This document shows, in pieces, positions 1-8,106 of a DNA stretch of 36,026 bases; the first letter of the stretch is position 1; each line of letters starts with the position of its first letter. Under the pieces are notes generated by a model. That model made no database searches. It was not told where the DNA came from and was given only the letters and a program-made list of their open reading frames with translations. The stretch is from an uncultured Flavobacteriaceae bacterium (GTDB lineage Bacteria; Bacteroidota; Bacteroidia; Flavobacteriales; Flavobacteriaceae), in NCBI GenBank assembly GCA_913020475.1, contig CAJVZM010000005.1:1-36026 (forward strand), read 5' to 3'. Position numbers and translations under genes: made by a program.

Positions 1-1
1 A

Positions 2-2044
2 AAAACATCCACTGCAGCAAAGAAAACTACTGCAGCAAAGAAAACTACTGCAGCAAAGAAAACTACTACAGGAAAGAAAACTACTACAGCAAAGAAAACC
101 ACTGCGGCAAAGAAAACTACTAAAGCAAACAAAACTACTACAGCAAAGAAAACTACTGCAGTAAAGAAAACTAATATTTCTAGTAGAAAAGCTGCATTAA
201 AAAATCCTGAGGTTGTTGAGGAAACTTTTGCCCTAGAGGAAGTTACTGCTGCTTCAGCAGAAGATGCAGCCCCTGCTAAAACAAAAGCCACAACACAAGA
301 CAATAGTGATGATTTTCTTGAGAATTTTAATTGGCACAACTACCAAGAGGGTATTGATATAATCGAAGATGATCAGTTGAAGGAATTTGAAGCCTTAGTC
401 GCTAAAAATTTTGTTGACACTGCAGACGAGGACTTGTTGGAAGGAATTATTGTCCACATGACTGATCGTGAGGCCATCATCGATATAAATGCAAAATCAG
501 AGGGTGTAATTTCACTTAACGAATTTAGATATAATCCCAACCTAAAAGTTGGTGACAAAGTTGAAGTAATTGTAGACACTCGAGAAGACAAAACCGGACA
601 ACTTATTCTATCCCATAGAAAAGCCCGTGTTATTAAGGCTTGGGAACGTGTTAATAATGCCCACGACAATGGCGAAATTGTAAATGGTTTTGTTAAATGT
701 CGTACCAAAGGTGGAATGATAGTGGATGTATTTGGAATCGAGGCTTTTTTGCCTGGCTCTCAAATTGACGTGAAGCCCATCAGAGATTATGATCAATACG
801 TTGACAAAACTATGGAATTCAAAGTAGTTAAAATCAATCACGAATTCAAAAATGTTGTTGTCTCTCACAAAGCACTGATTGAGGCAGATCTTGAAGAGCA
901 AAAGAAAGAGATTATTGGTCAGTTGGAGAAAGGACAAGTACTAGAGGGCACGGTGAAAAATATTACTTCCTACGGTGTGTTTGTTGATCTAGGAGGTGTA
1001 GACGGATTGGTTCACATTACAGATTTATCTTGGAGCCGAATCAACCACCCCAACGAAATATTGGAGTTGGATCAAAAACTTAATGTTGTAATCCTTGACT
1101 TTGATGATGACAAGACTAGAATTCAACTAGGCTTAAAACAATTGAGCCCACATCCGTGGGATCGATTGAGTGAAGAGCTTAATGAAGGAGATCACGTTAA
1201 AGGTAAAGTGGTTGTTATTGCTGACTATGGTGCTTTCATAGAAATTGAAGAAGGTGTAGAGGGATTAGTCCACGTGTCTGAAATGTCATGGTCAACCCAT
1301 TTAAGATCTGCCCAAGATTTTGTCAATGTCGGTGATGAAGTAGATGCTGTTTTATTAAGTTTAGATCGTGAAACCCGAAAAATGTCTTTGGGAATAAAAC
1401 AACTTACACCTGACCCATGGACTGATATTACCACCAAATACCCTGTAGGTTCCAAACATAAAGGAATTGTCAGAAACTTTACCAATTTTGGAGTATTTAT
1501 TGAATTGGAAGAGGGAGTAGACGGATTAGTTTATATCTCCGATTTGTCTTGGACCAAGAAAGTGAAGCATCCGTCTGAACTTTTGACCTTGGCTGATGAG
1601 ATAGAAATTGTGGTATTGGAACTAGATGTAGAAGGCAGAAAACTAAGCCTTGGGCATAAGCAAACCCAAGCTAACCCATGGGATAAATACGCTGATGAGT
1701 TTGCGTTGGATTCTATTCACAAAAGCTCCATCACAGAAATCGTTGACAAAGGGGCAACTATAAAGTTTAACGAGGATGTGATTGCATTTGTTCCACAAAG
1801 ACATATGATAAAAGAAGATGGTTCTAAATTAACCAGAGGCGAGGATGCAGAGTTTAAAATCATAGAATTCAATAAAGAGTTCAAGCGCGTTGTCGCTTCT
1901 CACACTAACTTGTTTAAGGAGCAAGAAAAGCTCAATTATAACAGGGCTGCAAAGAAAGTCAAAGAAAACAATTCAGAAAAAACCACATTGGGTGATCTAG
2001 ATGCTTTGGCAGACTTAAAGCAGAAAATGAAAGATAACAGTTAG
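2..2044 (+). CDS. rpsA: 30S ribosomal protein S1, 5'-truncated by the window edge
   Basis: S1 binds mRNA on the 30S subunit and helps translation start. The reading frame is open from base 2 to the stop at 2042-2044, so 680 residues are visible and the true start is off the left edge. A TTG at 377 is in frame but is an internal Leu codon: the segment before it (FNWHNYQEGID, then QLKEFE) is conserved in flavobacterial S1 as I recall it. Six S1 (OB-fold) repeats can be seen; the middle ones carry patterns such as YGVFVDLGGVDGLVHITDLSW, and the last (KGATIKFNEDVIAFVPQRHM) is degenerate. E. coli S1 has 557 residues, so this one carries an N-terminal extension of more than 100 residues. Its first part is a KKTTAA-type repeat and the next part is acidic and Ala/Thr-rich. 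The product call is very secure; the full length is unknown. Confidence 0.97.
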   Translation, partial: KTSTAAKKTTAAKKTTAAKKTTTGKKTTTAKKTTAAKKTTKANKTTTAKKTTAVKKTNISSRKAALKNPEVVEETFALEEVTAASAEDAAPAKTKATTQDNSDDFLENFNWHNYQEGIDIIEDDQLKEFEALVAKNFVDTADEDLLEGIIVHMTDREAIIDINAKSEGVISLNEFRYNPNLKVGDKVEVIVDTREDKTGQLILSHRKARVIKAWERVNNAHDNGEIVNGFVKCRTKGGMIVDVFGIEAFLPGSQIDVKPIRDYDQYVDKTMEFKVVKINHEFKNVVVSHKALIEADLEEQKKEIIGQLEKGQVLEGTVKNITSYGVFVDLGGVDGLVHITDLSWSRINHPNEILELDQKLNVVILDFDDDKTRIQLGLKQLSPHPWDRLSEELNEGDHVKGKVVVIADYGAFIEIEEGVEGLVHVSEMSWSTHLRSAQDFVNVGDEVDAVLLSLDRETRKMSLGIKQLTPDPWTDITTKYPVGSKHKGIVRNFTNFGVFIELEEGVDGLVYISDLSWTKKVKHPSELLTLADEIEIVVLELDVEGRKLSLGHKQTQANPWDKYADEFALDSIHKSSITEIVDKGATIKFNEDVIAFVPQRHMIKEDGSKLTRGEDAEFKIIEFNKEFKRVVASHTNLFKEQEKLNYNRAAKKVKENNSEKTTLGDLDALADLKQKMKDNS
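14..175 (+). repeat. Tandem 18-bp repeat encoding a KKTTAA-type hexapeptide in the S1 N-terminus
   Basis: Nine consecutive 18-base units with consensus GCAGCAAAGAAAACTACT are in frame with rpsA and encode A-A-K-K-T-T. The first three units are identical. Later ones carry substitutions (Ala to Thr, Gly, Lys or Val; one Lys to Asn; the last Thr to Asn). Bases 2-13 (KTST) look like a worn unit or its flank, so the array may extend beyond the window. The encoded stretch resembles the Lys/Ala/Thr tails of histone H1-like proteins. Confidence 0.95.
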
Positions 2045-2069
2045 AATAAATTATTATTCTGAAAGTCAT

Positions 2070-2095
2070 AACCCTTCCTATTGAAGGGTTTTTTT
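2070..2095 (+). terminator. Rho-independent terminator after rpsA
   Basis: An 8-bp perfect stem AACCCTTC (2070-2077) / GAAGGGTT (2083-2090) encloses a 5-base loop and runs straight into a T tract (2089-2095). It lies 25 bases after the rpsA stop, so it separates rpsA from the pyrR train. Confidence 0.85.
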
Positions 2096-2120
2096 GTTGA
2101 ATGGATTCATTAAAAAGTGA

Positions 2121-2128
2121 TACTTTTG
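2121..2128 (+). promoter_or_regulatory. Bacteroidota-type -7 element for the pyrR operon
   Basis: TACTTTTG matches the TAnnTTTG -7 consensus of the Bacteroidota primary sigma factor. A TTG at 2097-2099 lies 21 bases upstream and could be the -33 element. The ATG of pyrR is 18 bases downstream. Confidence 0.55.
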
Positions 2129-2146
2129 TACTAACAATAGTTGCTA

Positions 2147-2686
2147 ATGTCTCCAAGGGTACTGCTGTCTGATAAAAAAATAGAGATCATTCTCAAACGA
2201 TTGGCCAGCCAGTTGATTGAAAAATTCATTGATTTTGATGAAGTAGTTTTGGTTGGTTTACAGCCCAGAGGGATTCACTTGCTCGACCGTTTAGTAAAAC
2301 TGTTAGAAAATGATTACCATATCCAAAAAGTTATTTACGGAAAACTAGACATTACTTTTTTTAGAGACGATTTTAGAAGATTTGACAAAACACTCTCTCC
2401 ATCATCTTCCGAAATGGAGTTGACTATTGAGGGTAAATCCGTTGTCATTATAGACGATGTTCTCTATACCGGAAGGAGTATAAGAGCAGCCCTAACTGCT
2501 TTAGACAACTATGGTCGTCCCAATGACATTCAACTCCTAGTTTTGATTGATCGGAGATTCAGTCGTGATTTACCCATTCAACCAGACTATACTGGAGTTC
2601 AGGTCGACGCTTTGGAAGGAGATAAGGTCAAGGTACAATGGAAAGAACAATCAAAAGAAGATACTGTTTTCATTGAAAGAAGATAG
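2147..2686 (+). CDS. pyrR: PyrR-family phosphoribosyltransferase (pyrimidine regulator / uracil phosphoribosyltransferase)
   Basis: This is a type I phosphoribosyltransferase. The PRPP loop is VVIIDDVLYTGRS at about residues 99-111. The flavobacterial-style segments VLVGLQPRG and LDITFFRDDFRR are also present. Family members make UMP from uracil and PRPP, and in Firmicutes they also bind pyr mRNA to cause attenuation. I see no PyrR-binding leader here, so the regulatory role is unproven. I place the start at ATG 2147 (MSPRVLLSDKK, 179 residues) rather than at TTG 2141, because family proteins begin at this point. pyrB follows after 3 bases, which supports a role in pyrimidine metabolism. First gene of a plus-strand train running to ppx. 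Confidence 0.92.
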   Translation: MSPRVLLSDKKIEIILKRLASQLIEKFIDFDEVVLVGLQPRGIHLLDRLVKLLENDYHIQKVIYGKLDITFFRDDFRRFDKTLSPSSSEMELTIEGKSVVIIDDVLYTGRSIRAALTALDNYGRPNDIQLLVLIDRRFSRDLPIQPDYTGVQVDALEGDKVKVQWKEQSKEDTVFIERR

Positions 2687-2689
2687 GAT

Positions 2690-3628
2690 ATGGAACAATT
2701 AAGTGTAGATCATTTATTGGGCATAAAATACCTTAGTGAAGAAGATATTCAGTTAATTTTCAAAACCGCTGAGCATTTCAAAGAGGTGATCAATCGTCCT
2801 ATCAAGAAAGTACCCAGTCTGAGAGATATCACCGTTGCCAATTTATTTTTTGAAAACAGTACCCGTACCAAGCTCTCCTTTGAGTTGGCTGAAAAGCGAT
2901 TGAGTGCAGATGTTATTAACTTTTCCTCTTCCCAGTCTTCTGTCAAAAAAGGAGAAACCTTGATAGATACGGTTAAAAATATTTTAGCAATGAAAGTAGA
3001 TGTAGTCGTGCTCAGACATCCCAATCCTGGAGCGGCTCTTTTTCTCTCTAAAAATGTAAATGCCTGTATTATCAATGCCGGAGACGGCACCCATGAACAT
3101 CCGTCTCAAGCTCTTTTGGACGCCTATTCAATCAATGAAAAACTGGGAAAGCTGAAGGGGAAAAAGATTGCCATTGTGGGAGATATTCTCCACTCCAGAG
3201 TTGCCTTATCAAATATATATGTTTTGAAAATATTGGGGGCAGAGGTACAAATTTGTGGACCTAAATCATTGATTCCAAAGCATATTGAAGCACTTGGAGT
3301 TAACGTTAGTACAGATTTTATACAAACCCTTAAATGGTGTGATGCTGTAAATATGCTCCGTGTTCAAAATGAAAGAATGGATTTAAATTATTTTCCTTCT
3401 ACACGCGAATATGCCCAACTTTATGGTCTAAACGCCCAAAAAATGGCAAGTATAAAAAAGGAAATCGTTTTGTTACATCCTGGACCTATCAATCGTGGTG
3501 TGGAAATCACTTCCGATGTGGCCGACTCCAAAAACGCCATCATTTTGGATCAAGTGGAAAATGGTGTTGCTATTAGAATGGCCATTATTTATCTGCTGGT
3601 TGCTAAACTCAATATTCCATCCACATGA
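2690..3628 (+). CDS. pyrB: Aspartate carbamoyltransferase catalytic chain
   Basis: The enzyme condenses carbamoyl phosphate with aspartate, the committed step of pyrimidine synthesis. The carbamoyl-phosphate motif STRT is at residues 57-60 (FFENSTRTKLSFE). Downstream motifs are HPSQALLD and, near the C-terminus, HPGPINRG. The length of 312 residues is normal for the catalytic chain. No pyrI regulatory chain lies beside it. The stop overlaps the next start (ATGA), so the next gene is probably translationally coupled. Confidence 0.97.
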   Translation: MEQLSVDHLLGIKYLSEEDIQLIFKTAEHFKEVINRPIKKVPSLRDITVANLFFENSTRTKLSFELAEKRLSADVINFSSSQSSVKKGETLIDTVKNILAMKVDVVVLRHPNPGAALFLSKNVNACIINAGDGTHEHPSQALLDAYSINEKLGKLKGKKIAIVGDILHSRVALSNIYVLKILGAEVQICGPKSLIPKHIEALGVNVSTDFIQTLKWCDAVNMLRVQNERMDLNYFPSTREYAQLYGLNAQKMASIKKEIVLLHPGPINRGVEITSDVADSKNAIILDQVENGVAIRMAIIYLLVAKLNIPST

Positions 3629-3954
3629 TCTCAGAAAAAAAGGTGACCCATTTATATCTTAGGCCTAATAATAGCCTAGAGGATGTATTTAATCCTGAAT
3701 TGTTATCCTCAAACTTTACCTCAGATCTAATACTTGATTTATTATCCTTCGAAACAATAGACGAAAATATTGTAATTTCCCTGAACCAAATCCTTCAAAA
3801 GACCACTTCAAATGGATTTTGTATGGTTGTTGTTCTAAAAGAAATTCCAACTATCGCCAACATAGGATTGTTAAATATCGTTCCAACACTGATCGAGGCT
3901 GAAGATTATATTAAGATGGAAAAAATTCAAAGAGATCTCGGGCTATCGCAATGA
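3625..3954 (+). CDS. Small conserved protein, possibly STAS-like, between pyrB and rnz
   Basis: A 109-residue protein of unknown function. It overlaps pyrB and rnz by ATGA at both ends, so it should be co-translated with them. Its pattern of alternating hydrophobic strands and helices (NIVISLNQIL, GFCMVVVLKEI, IVPTLIEAEDYI) and its ending (MEKIQRDLG) resemble a small flavobacterial family usually found just before rnz. As far as I recall, that family looks like an anti-sigma-factor-antagonist (STAS) fold. I see no catalytic motif, signal peptide or membrane segment. The gene is real by context and packing; the fold assignment is inference. Confidence 0.8.
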   Translation: MISEKKVTHLYLRPNNSLEDVFNPELLSSNFTSDLILDLLSFETIDENIVISLNQILQKTTSNGFCMVVVLKEIPTIANIGLLNIVPTLIEAEDYIKMEKIQRDLGLSQ

Positions 3955-4856
3955 AATTAACAATTCTTGGCTGTCATTCTGCAACTCCACAAGAAAATGC
4001 CCATACAACCTCACAAGTTTTAGAAGTCAAAGGCCATCTTTTTTTAATTGACTGTGGGGAAGGGACTCAGATTCAAATGCGGAAACAAAAAGTTAAGTTC
4101 TCTAAAATCAAAAATATTTTTATATCTCATCTCCATGGAGATCACTTTTATGGTTTGGTTGGTTTGATCAGTACATTAAGATTGCTAGGTAGGACAGCCG
4201 ATCTTCATATTTACGGCCCAAAAGGGATAAAGGAAGTCCTTACACTTCAGCTTAAACTTGCTGATTCTTGGACTAACTTTAATTTGTTTTTCCACGAATT
4301 GGAGGAAAAAGAATCTATTCTCATTTTCGAGGATGATAAACTAAAGGTTTACACCATTCCACTCGATCATCGTGTTTATACCAATGGATTTTTATTTGAG
4401 GAAAAGTCTGGATTGAGGAGGCTGGAGGAAGAAAAGTTAAAAAATTACAACATTCCCCATTACTATTTTCAGTCTCTTAAACTTGGAAAGGATTTGGTTT
4501 TAGATGATGGAACTATAATCCAAAACGATTGGGTTACACTGAACCCCAAACCGAGTAAGCGTTACGCATTTTGCAGTGATACGGCCTATAATGAGTCTTT
4601 ACTCCCCCTGATTGAAGGAGTAGATTTGCTATACCACGAATCTACATTTCTTGATGCCCACGAAAATTTGGCTGAAAAGACTAAACACAGCACTGCAGTA
4701 CAGGCTGCAAAAATTGCTAAGTTGGCAAAAGTTAAACGCTTGGTTTTGGGGCATTTCTCTTCACGATATCGAGACAATTCTCGATTTTTAAATGAGGCCG
4801 CTCCCTTTTTTGATTCGGTGGAATTAGCTGCAGATGGTAAAATATTTGACATTTAG
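3951..4856 (+). CDS. rnz: Ribonuclease Z (tRNA 3'-processing endonuclease)
   Basis: A metallo-beta-lactamase-fold endonuclease that trims the 3' trailer of precursor tRNAs. The zinc motif HxHxDH is SHLHGDHFYG (H60, H62, D64, H65). Other ligands are visible in FCSDTAYNE, in YHESTFLDAHE and in the C-terminal GHFSSRYRD. The N-terminal ILGCHSATP and IDCGEGTQ are typical of bacterial RNase Z. Its 301 residues fit the short bacterial form. tRNA-Ser at 35359 does not encode CCA, the usual case in which RNase Z matures the end. The start overlaps the stop of the preceding small gene. Confidence 0.97.
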   Translation: MKLTILGCHSATPQENAHTTSQVLEVKGHLFLIDCGEGTQIQMRKQKVKFSKIKNIFISHLHGDHFYGLVGLISTLRLLGRTADLHIYGPKGIKEVLTLQLKLADSWTNFNLFFHELEEKESILIFEDDKLKVYTIPLDHRVYTNGFLFEEKSGLRRLEEEKLKNYNIPHYYFQSLKLGKDLVLDDGTIIQNDWVTLNPKPSKRYAFCSDTAYNESLLPLIEGVDLLYHESTFLDAHENLAEKTKHSTAVQAAKIAKLAKVKRLVLGHFSSRYRDNSRFLNEAAPFFDSVELAADGKIFDI

Positions 4857-4884
4857 TCTGAGGGATTAATTGTAAATTCGCTTA

Positions 4885-5544
4885 ATGAAAAGTAGAGATA
4901 CAAAACTTAGTTTGGCTGATTTACGGAAATCATACGATAAAGGAATCTTAGACCTCAATCACGTTAAGGACAATCCCTTACAGTTTTTTCAAACTTGGTT
5001 TAATGAGGCCAAAGAGTCAGATGCTATTGATGAGTCCAATGCGATGAGTCTCACCACCCTGGGTGATGATGGTTTTCCCCGTGCCAGAGTTGTATTGCTT
5101 AAGGATTTTTCTGAGGAGGGATTTGTGTTTTTTACCAACTACAATAGTGAAAAGGGGAAATCTCTGGTAAAACATCCCAAAGTTGGATTATCATTCTATT
5201 GGCCCAATTTGGAACGTCAAATTATCATTAAAGGAGAGGCCGAAAAATTGTCTAAAAATAAATCTGATCAGTATTTTGACTCCCGTCCAAGGGGAAGCCA
5301 ATTAGGAGCCCATGTCTCTCCACAAAGTGAAGTCATTCCAAATCGTAAATTTTTGGAAGATTTGCAATCAAGTTTAGAAAAAAAGTTTCAAAATAAAGAT
5401 ATTCCCCGTCCAGAGCACTGGGGAGGAATATTGGTTCGACCATATGAAATTGAATTTTGGCAAGGTCGCCCAAATCGCCTTCATGACAGAATTAATTGTT
5501 ATTTGGATGGAATTGATTGGATAGCAAAAAGATTAGCTCCCTAA
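4885..5544 (+). CDS. pdxH: Pyridoxine/pyridoxamine 5'-phosphate oxidase
   Basis: An FMN-dependent oxidase that converts pyridoxine 5'-phosphate or pyridoxamine 5'-phosphate to pyridoxal 5'-phosphate. Family signatures are the N-terminal LRKSYDKGILD, the FMN-binding ARVVLLKDF and YNSEKGKSL, RPRGSQLGAHVSPQS, and the C-terminal EFWQGRPNRLHDR that holds the substrate-contacting Arg and His. The 219 residues are full length. It follows rnz by 28 bases and is 3 bases ahead of the phosphatase gene, so it sits inside the same gene train. Confidence 0.97.
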   Translation: MKSRDTKLSLADLRKSYDKGILDLNHVKDNPLQFFQTWFNEAKESDAIDESNAMSLTTLGDDGFPRARVVLLKDFSEEGFVFFTNYNSEKGKSLVKHPKVGLSFYWPNLERQIIIKGEAEKLSKNKSDQYFDSRPRGSQLGAHVSPQSEVIPNRKFLEDLQSSLEKKFQNKDIPRPEHWGGILVRPYEIEFWQGRPNRLHDRINCYLDGIDWIAKRLAP

Positions 5545-5547
5545 CCT

Positions 5548-6030
5548 ATGAAAGAACTTGTAATCTTAAGGCATGCCAAATCCAATAGTGCTTATTCGGT
5601 TAACGATATCAACAGACCGCTCTCCCAAGCGGGTATTGAGAGGATCCAAAAGATATCTCATCAAAAGAGTGATTTTTTTGCAAAAGCAGAGACCATTTTT
5701 TCCAGTCCAGCTGTCAGGGCCCTGCACACGGCAATGATAGTGGTTCGTGAATTGAACCTTCCGATGGAAAAATTGAAGATTGAAAACTCACTTTATACTT
5801 TTTCGGGTTTAAGCGTCATAGACTATGTATATGCTTTGGATAATCAGTGGTCTAAGGTGGTTTTAGTAGGACATAACCCAGCTTTTACTGAGTTGATCAA
5901 TCATTTTTCCGATCTAAGTATCAATTATCTGAGGACTGCTGGAATTGCGCAAATTACTTTTGATGAAGATCATTGGAGCGATGTATATAAAGGTGTGGTT
6001 GTATTGGGTCAGAAAAAAAATAATATTTAA
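5548..6030 (+). CDS. SixA-like histidine phosphatase
   Basis: A 160-residue histidine phosphatase (phosphoglycerate-mutase clan). The catalytic RHA motif is at R8-H9 (LVILRHAKS), and the second histidine lies in VVLVGHNPAF. The size and these motifs match SixA, which in E. coli removes phosphate from phosphohistidine proteins. The substrate here cannot be told from sequence. The gene lies 3 bases after pdxH and 5 bases before ppk. The link to ppk suggests phosphate metabolism, but that is inference. Confidence 0.85.
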   Translation: MKELVILRHAKSNSAYSVNDINRPLSQAGIERIQKISHQKSDFFAKAETIFSSPAVRALHTAMIVVRELNLPMEKLKIENSLYTFSGLSVIDYVYALDNQWSKVVLVGHNPAFTELINHFSDLSINYLRTAGIAQITFDEDHWSDVYKGVVVLGQKKNNI

Positions 6031-6035
6031 AACAT

Positions 6036-8102
6036 ATGAGCGCAGTCCCTCAATACATAAATAGAGAAATTAGTTGGCTCGACTTTAACGCTCGTGTTTT
6101 ACAAGAGGCGAATGATGAAAATGTACCCCTTTTGGAACGCCTTCGATTTTTGGGAATTTTCTCTAATAATTTAGATGAATTTTTTCAGGTGAGATATGCG
6201 ACCGTAAAGCGCATTTCTCAATCCAGTAAAACGGGTAAAAGAGTTTTTGCAGGGAGAAGTGCAGAGGCTTTACTTAAAGAAATCACTAATAAAGTAATCG
6301 ATCTTCAGGATGAAAGCCTCAAAACCCTCAACGGTATCTATAAAGAGATGGAGCGGGAAAACATCTTTTTTATTGATCAAAATGAAGTAAAACCTGATCA
6401 GGAAGATTTTTTGAAAAATTATTTTATTCAAAATATTAACCCTGCTTTGGTGACCATCATTTTATCCCAAAAAAGAGATCAAGATTTGTCTTCCAATAAA
6501 GCTTTTTTGATCGTAACTATGACCCTGGATAAGGCATCGGAAGCGCAAAACATATATGCGCTGATCGAGATGCCTAAAGATACCAAAAGGTTTGTTGTAT
6601 TGCCTAAGAACAGTGATGGAAAGCAATACATAATGATGTTGGACGATCTGATTCGCTACCATTTTCATATGATCTTCAGCTTTTTTAACTATAAATTTAT
6701 TCAGGCGCATATGGTAAAAATTACTCGTGATGCCGAATTGGATTTAGAGGAAGATGTATCCATCAGTTATGTAGAAAAAATAACCCTTAGCGTAAAAGAT
6801 AGAATGATCAGTGATCCTGTAAGACTGGTTTATGACAAAGAAATTCCAGAACATACCCTTTGCTTTGTAATGGATAAACTCAAAATAGCCTCTACCGACA
6901 GTCTTATTCCTGGAGGAAAATATCACCAGCGTAGGGATTATATGGATTTTCCCAGTTTGAATCGTCCGGATTTGTTGTATTCTTCTTTCCCTCCATTACC
7001 TCTACCGGGGCTCAGTTTGGAGGAAAATATATTGGATGCTATTGATCAAAAAGATTATTTGCTTTATGCACCTTATCAGGACTTTTCTTATGTCAACAAG
7101 TTTTTGAGGGAAGCGGCATTAGATCCAAAGGTCAAATCGATAAAAATTACCATCTACCGTTTGTCCAAGGCCTCCCATATAGCCAGTGCGCTAGTCAATG
7201 CAGCAAAAAACGGGAAAAAAGTTTTGGTCCAAATCGAACTTCAGGCTCGATTTGATGAAGAAAACAACATTAATTTTGCTGAACAGTTAGAGGCCGCAGG
7301 TGTACAATTAATTTTTGGGATTCCTGGACTAAAAGTCCACTCCAAGATATGTGTTATAGAACGAGAGCACAATAAGAAAAATAGACGATACGGTTTTGTA
7401 AGTACAGGAAATTTTAATGAATCCACAGCCAAGGTTTATACCGATTACACCCTATTTACCTCAGATCAAAAAATATTAAAAGAGGTCAACAAAGTCTTTA
7501 ATTTCCTTGAGGTGAGTTATAAAATTAAGAAGTACAAACATTTGATCGTTTCCCCTCACTATACCGCCTCAATTATATCAAAGCTAATCGATAATGAAAT
7601 TCAAAATCACAAAAAGGGACTTCCATCTGGAATTTCTCTCAAACTGAATAATATTACTAATTATCCTTTAGTAGATAAACTGTATGAAGCCAGCCAAGCT
7701 GGAGTCAAGATTAAAATGATTGTTAGAGGTATTTGTTGTCTGGTTCCCGGAGTAAAAGGATTGAGTGAAAACATCTCTGTGATCAGTGTGGTGGATAAAT
7801 TTTTGGAACATCCTCGAGTCCTTATCTTTGAAAGTGAAGGAAAAAAGAAAATTTACTTGTCCTCTGCAGACTTTATGACGCGAAATATTGAAAATAGGGT
7901 GGAAGTAGCCTGTCCTATTTATGATAAAGAATTACAACAGCAAATTTTAGATACTTTTGAACTTTCATGGAAGGATAATACCAAGGCCAGGACAGTAAAT
8001 CAACATCCGCAAAACAAAATTGTTAATCCTCAATCGGGCGAGACCAAACAACGCTCCCAATGGACCATTTATGCATATTATAAAAATAAATTGAACTCAT
8101 AG
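6036..8102 (+). CDS. ppk1: Polyphosphate kinase 1
   Basis: Reversibly transfers the gamma-phosphate of ATP to polyphosphate. The N-terminal NREISWLDFNARVL is the PPK1 signature. The phospholipase-D-like C-terminal domains carry the phosphorylated histidine at H435 (GLKVHSKICVIE), which has the same number as in E. coli. The second E. coli histidine, H454, aligns with F454 (RYGFVSTGNFNE). The length is 688 residues, as in E. coli. The gene is followed after 4 bases by ppx, the classic synthesis/degradation pair, and preceded by a SixA-like phosphatase. Confidence 0.97.
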   Translation: MSAVPQYINREISWLDFNARVLQEANDENVPLLERLRFLGIFSNNLDEFFQVRYATVKRISQSSKTGKRVFAGRSAEALLKEITNKVIDLQDESLKTLNGIYKEMERENIFFIDQNEVKPDQEDFLKNYFIQNINPALVTIILSQKRDQDLSSNKAFLIVTMTLDKASEAQNIYALIEMPKDTKRFVVLPKNSDGKQYIMMLDDLIRYHFHMIFSFFNYKFIQAHMVKITRDAELDLEEDVSISYVEKITLSVKDRMISDPVRLVYDKEIPEHTLCFVMDKLKIASTDSLIPGGKYHQRRDYMDFPSLNRPDLLYSSFPPLPLPGLSLEENILDAIDQKDYLLYAPYQDFSYVNKFLREAALDPKVKSIKITIYRLSKASHIASALVNAAKNGKKVLVQIELQARFDEENNINFAEQLEAAGVQLIFGIPGLKVHSKICVIEREHNKKNRRYGFVSTGNFNESTAKVYTDYTLFTSDQKILKEVNKVFNFLEVSYKIKKYKHLIVSPHYTASIISKLIDNEIQNHKKGLPSGISLKLNNITNYPLVDKLYEASQAGVKIKMIVRGICCLVPGVKGLSENISVISVVDKFLEHPRVLIFESEGKKKIYLSSADFMTRNIENRVEVACPIYDKELQQQILDTFELSWKDNTKARTVNQHPQNKIVNPQSGETKQRSQWTIYAYYKNKLNS

Positions 8103-8106
8103 GATT

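Noticed and set aside
1-175. Periodic repeat at the left edge as a CRISPR or intergenic satellite
   Set aside because: The period is 18 bases without spacers, and it stays in frame with rpsA as codons.
377-379. TTG as the rpsA start
   Set aside because: The frame is open upstream to base 2, and conserved S1 sequence (FNWHNYQEGID) lies before this codon.
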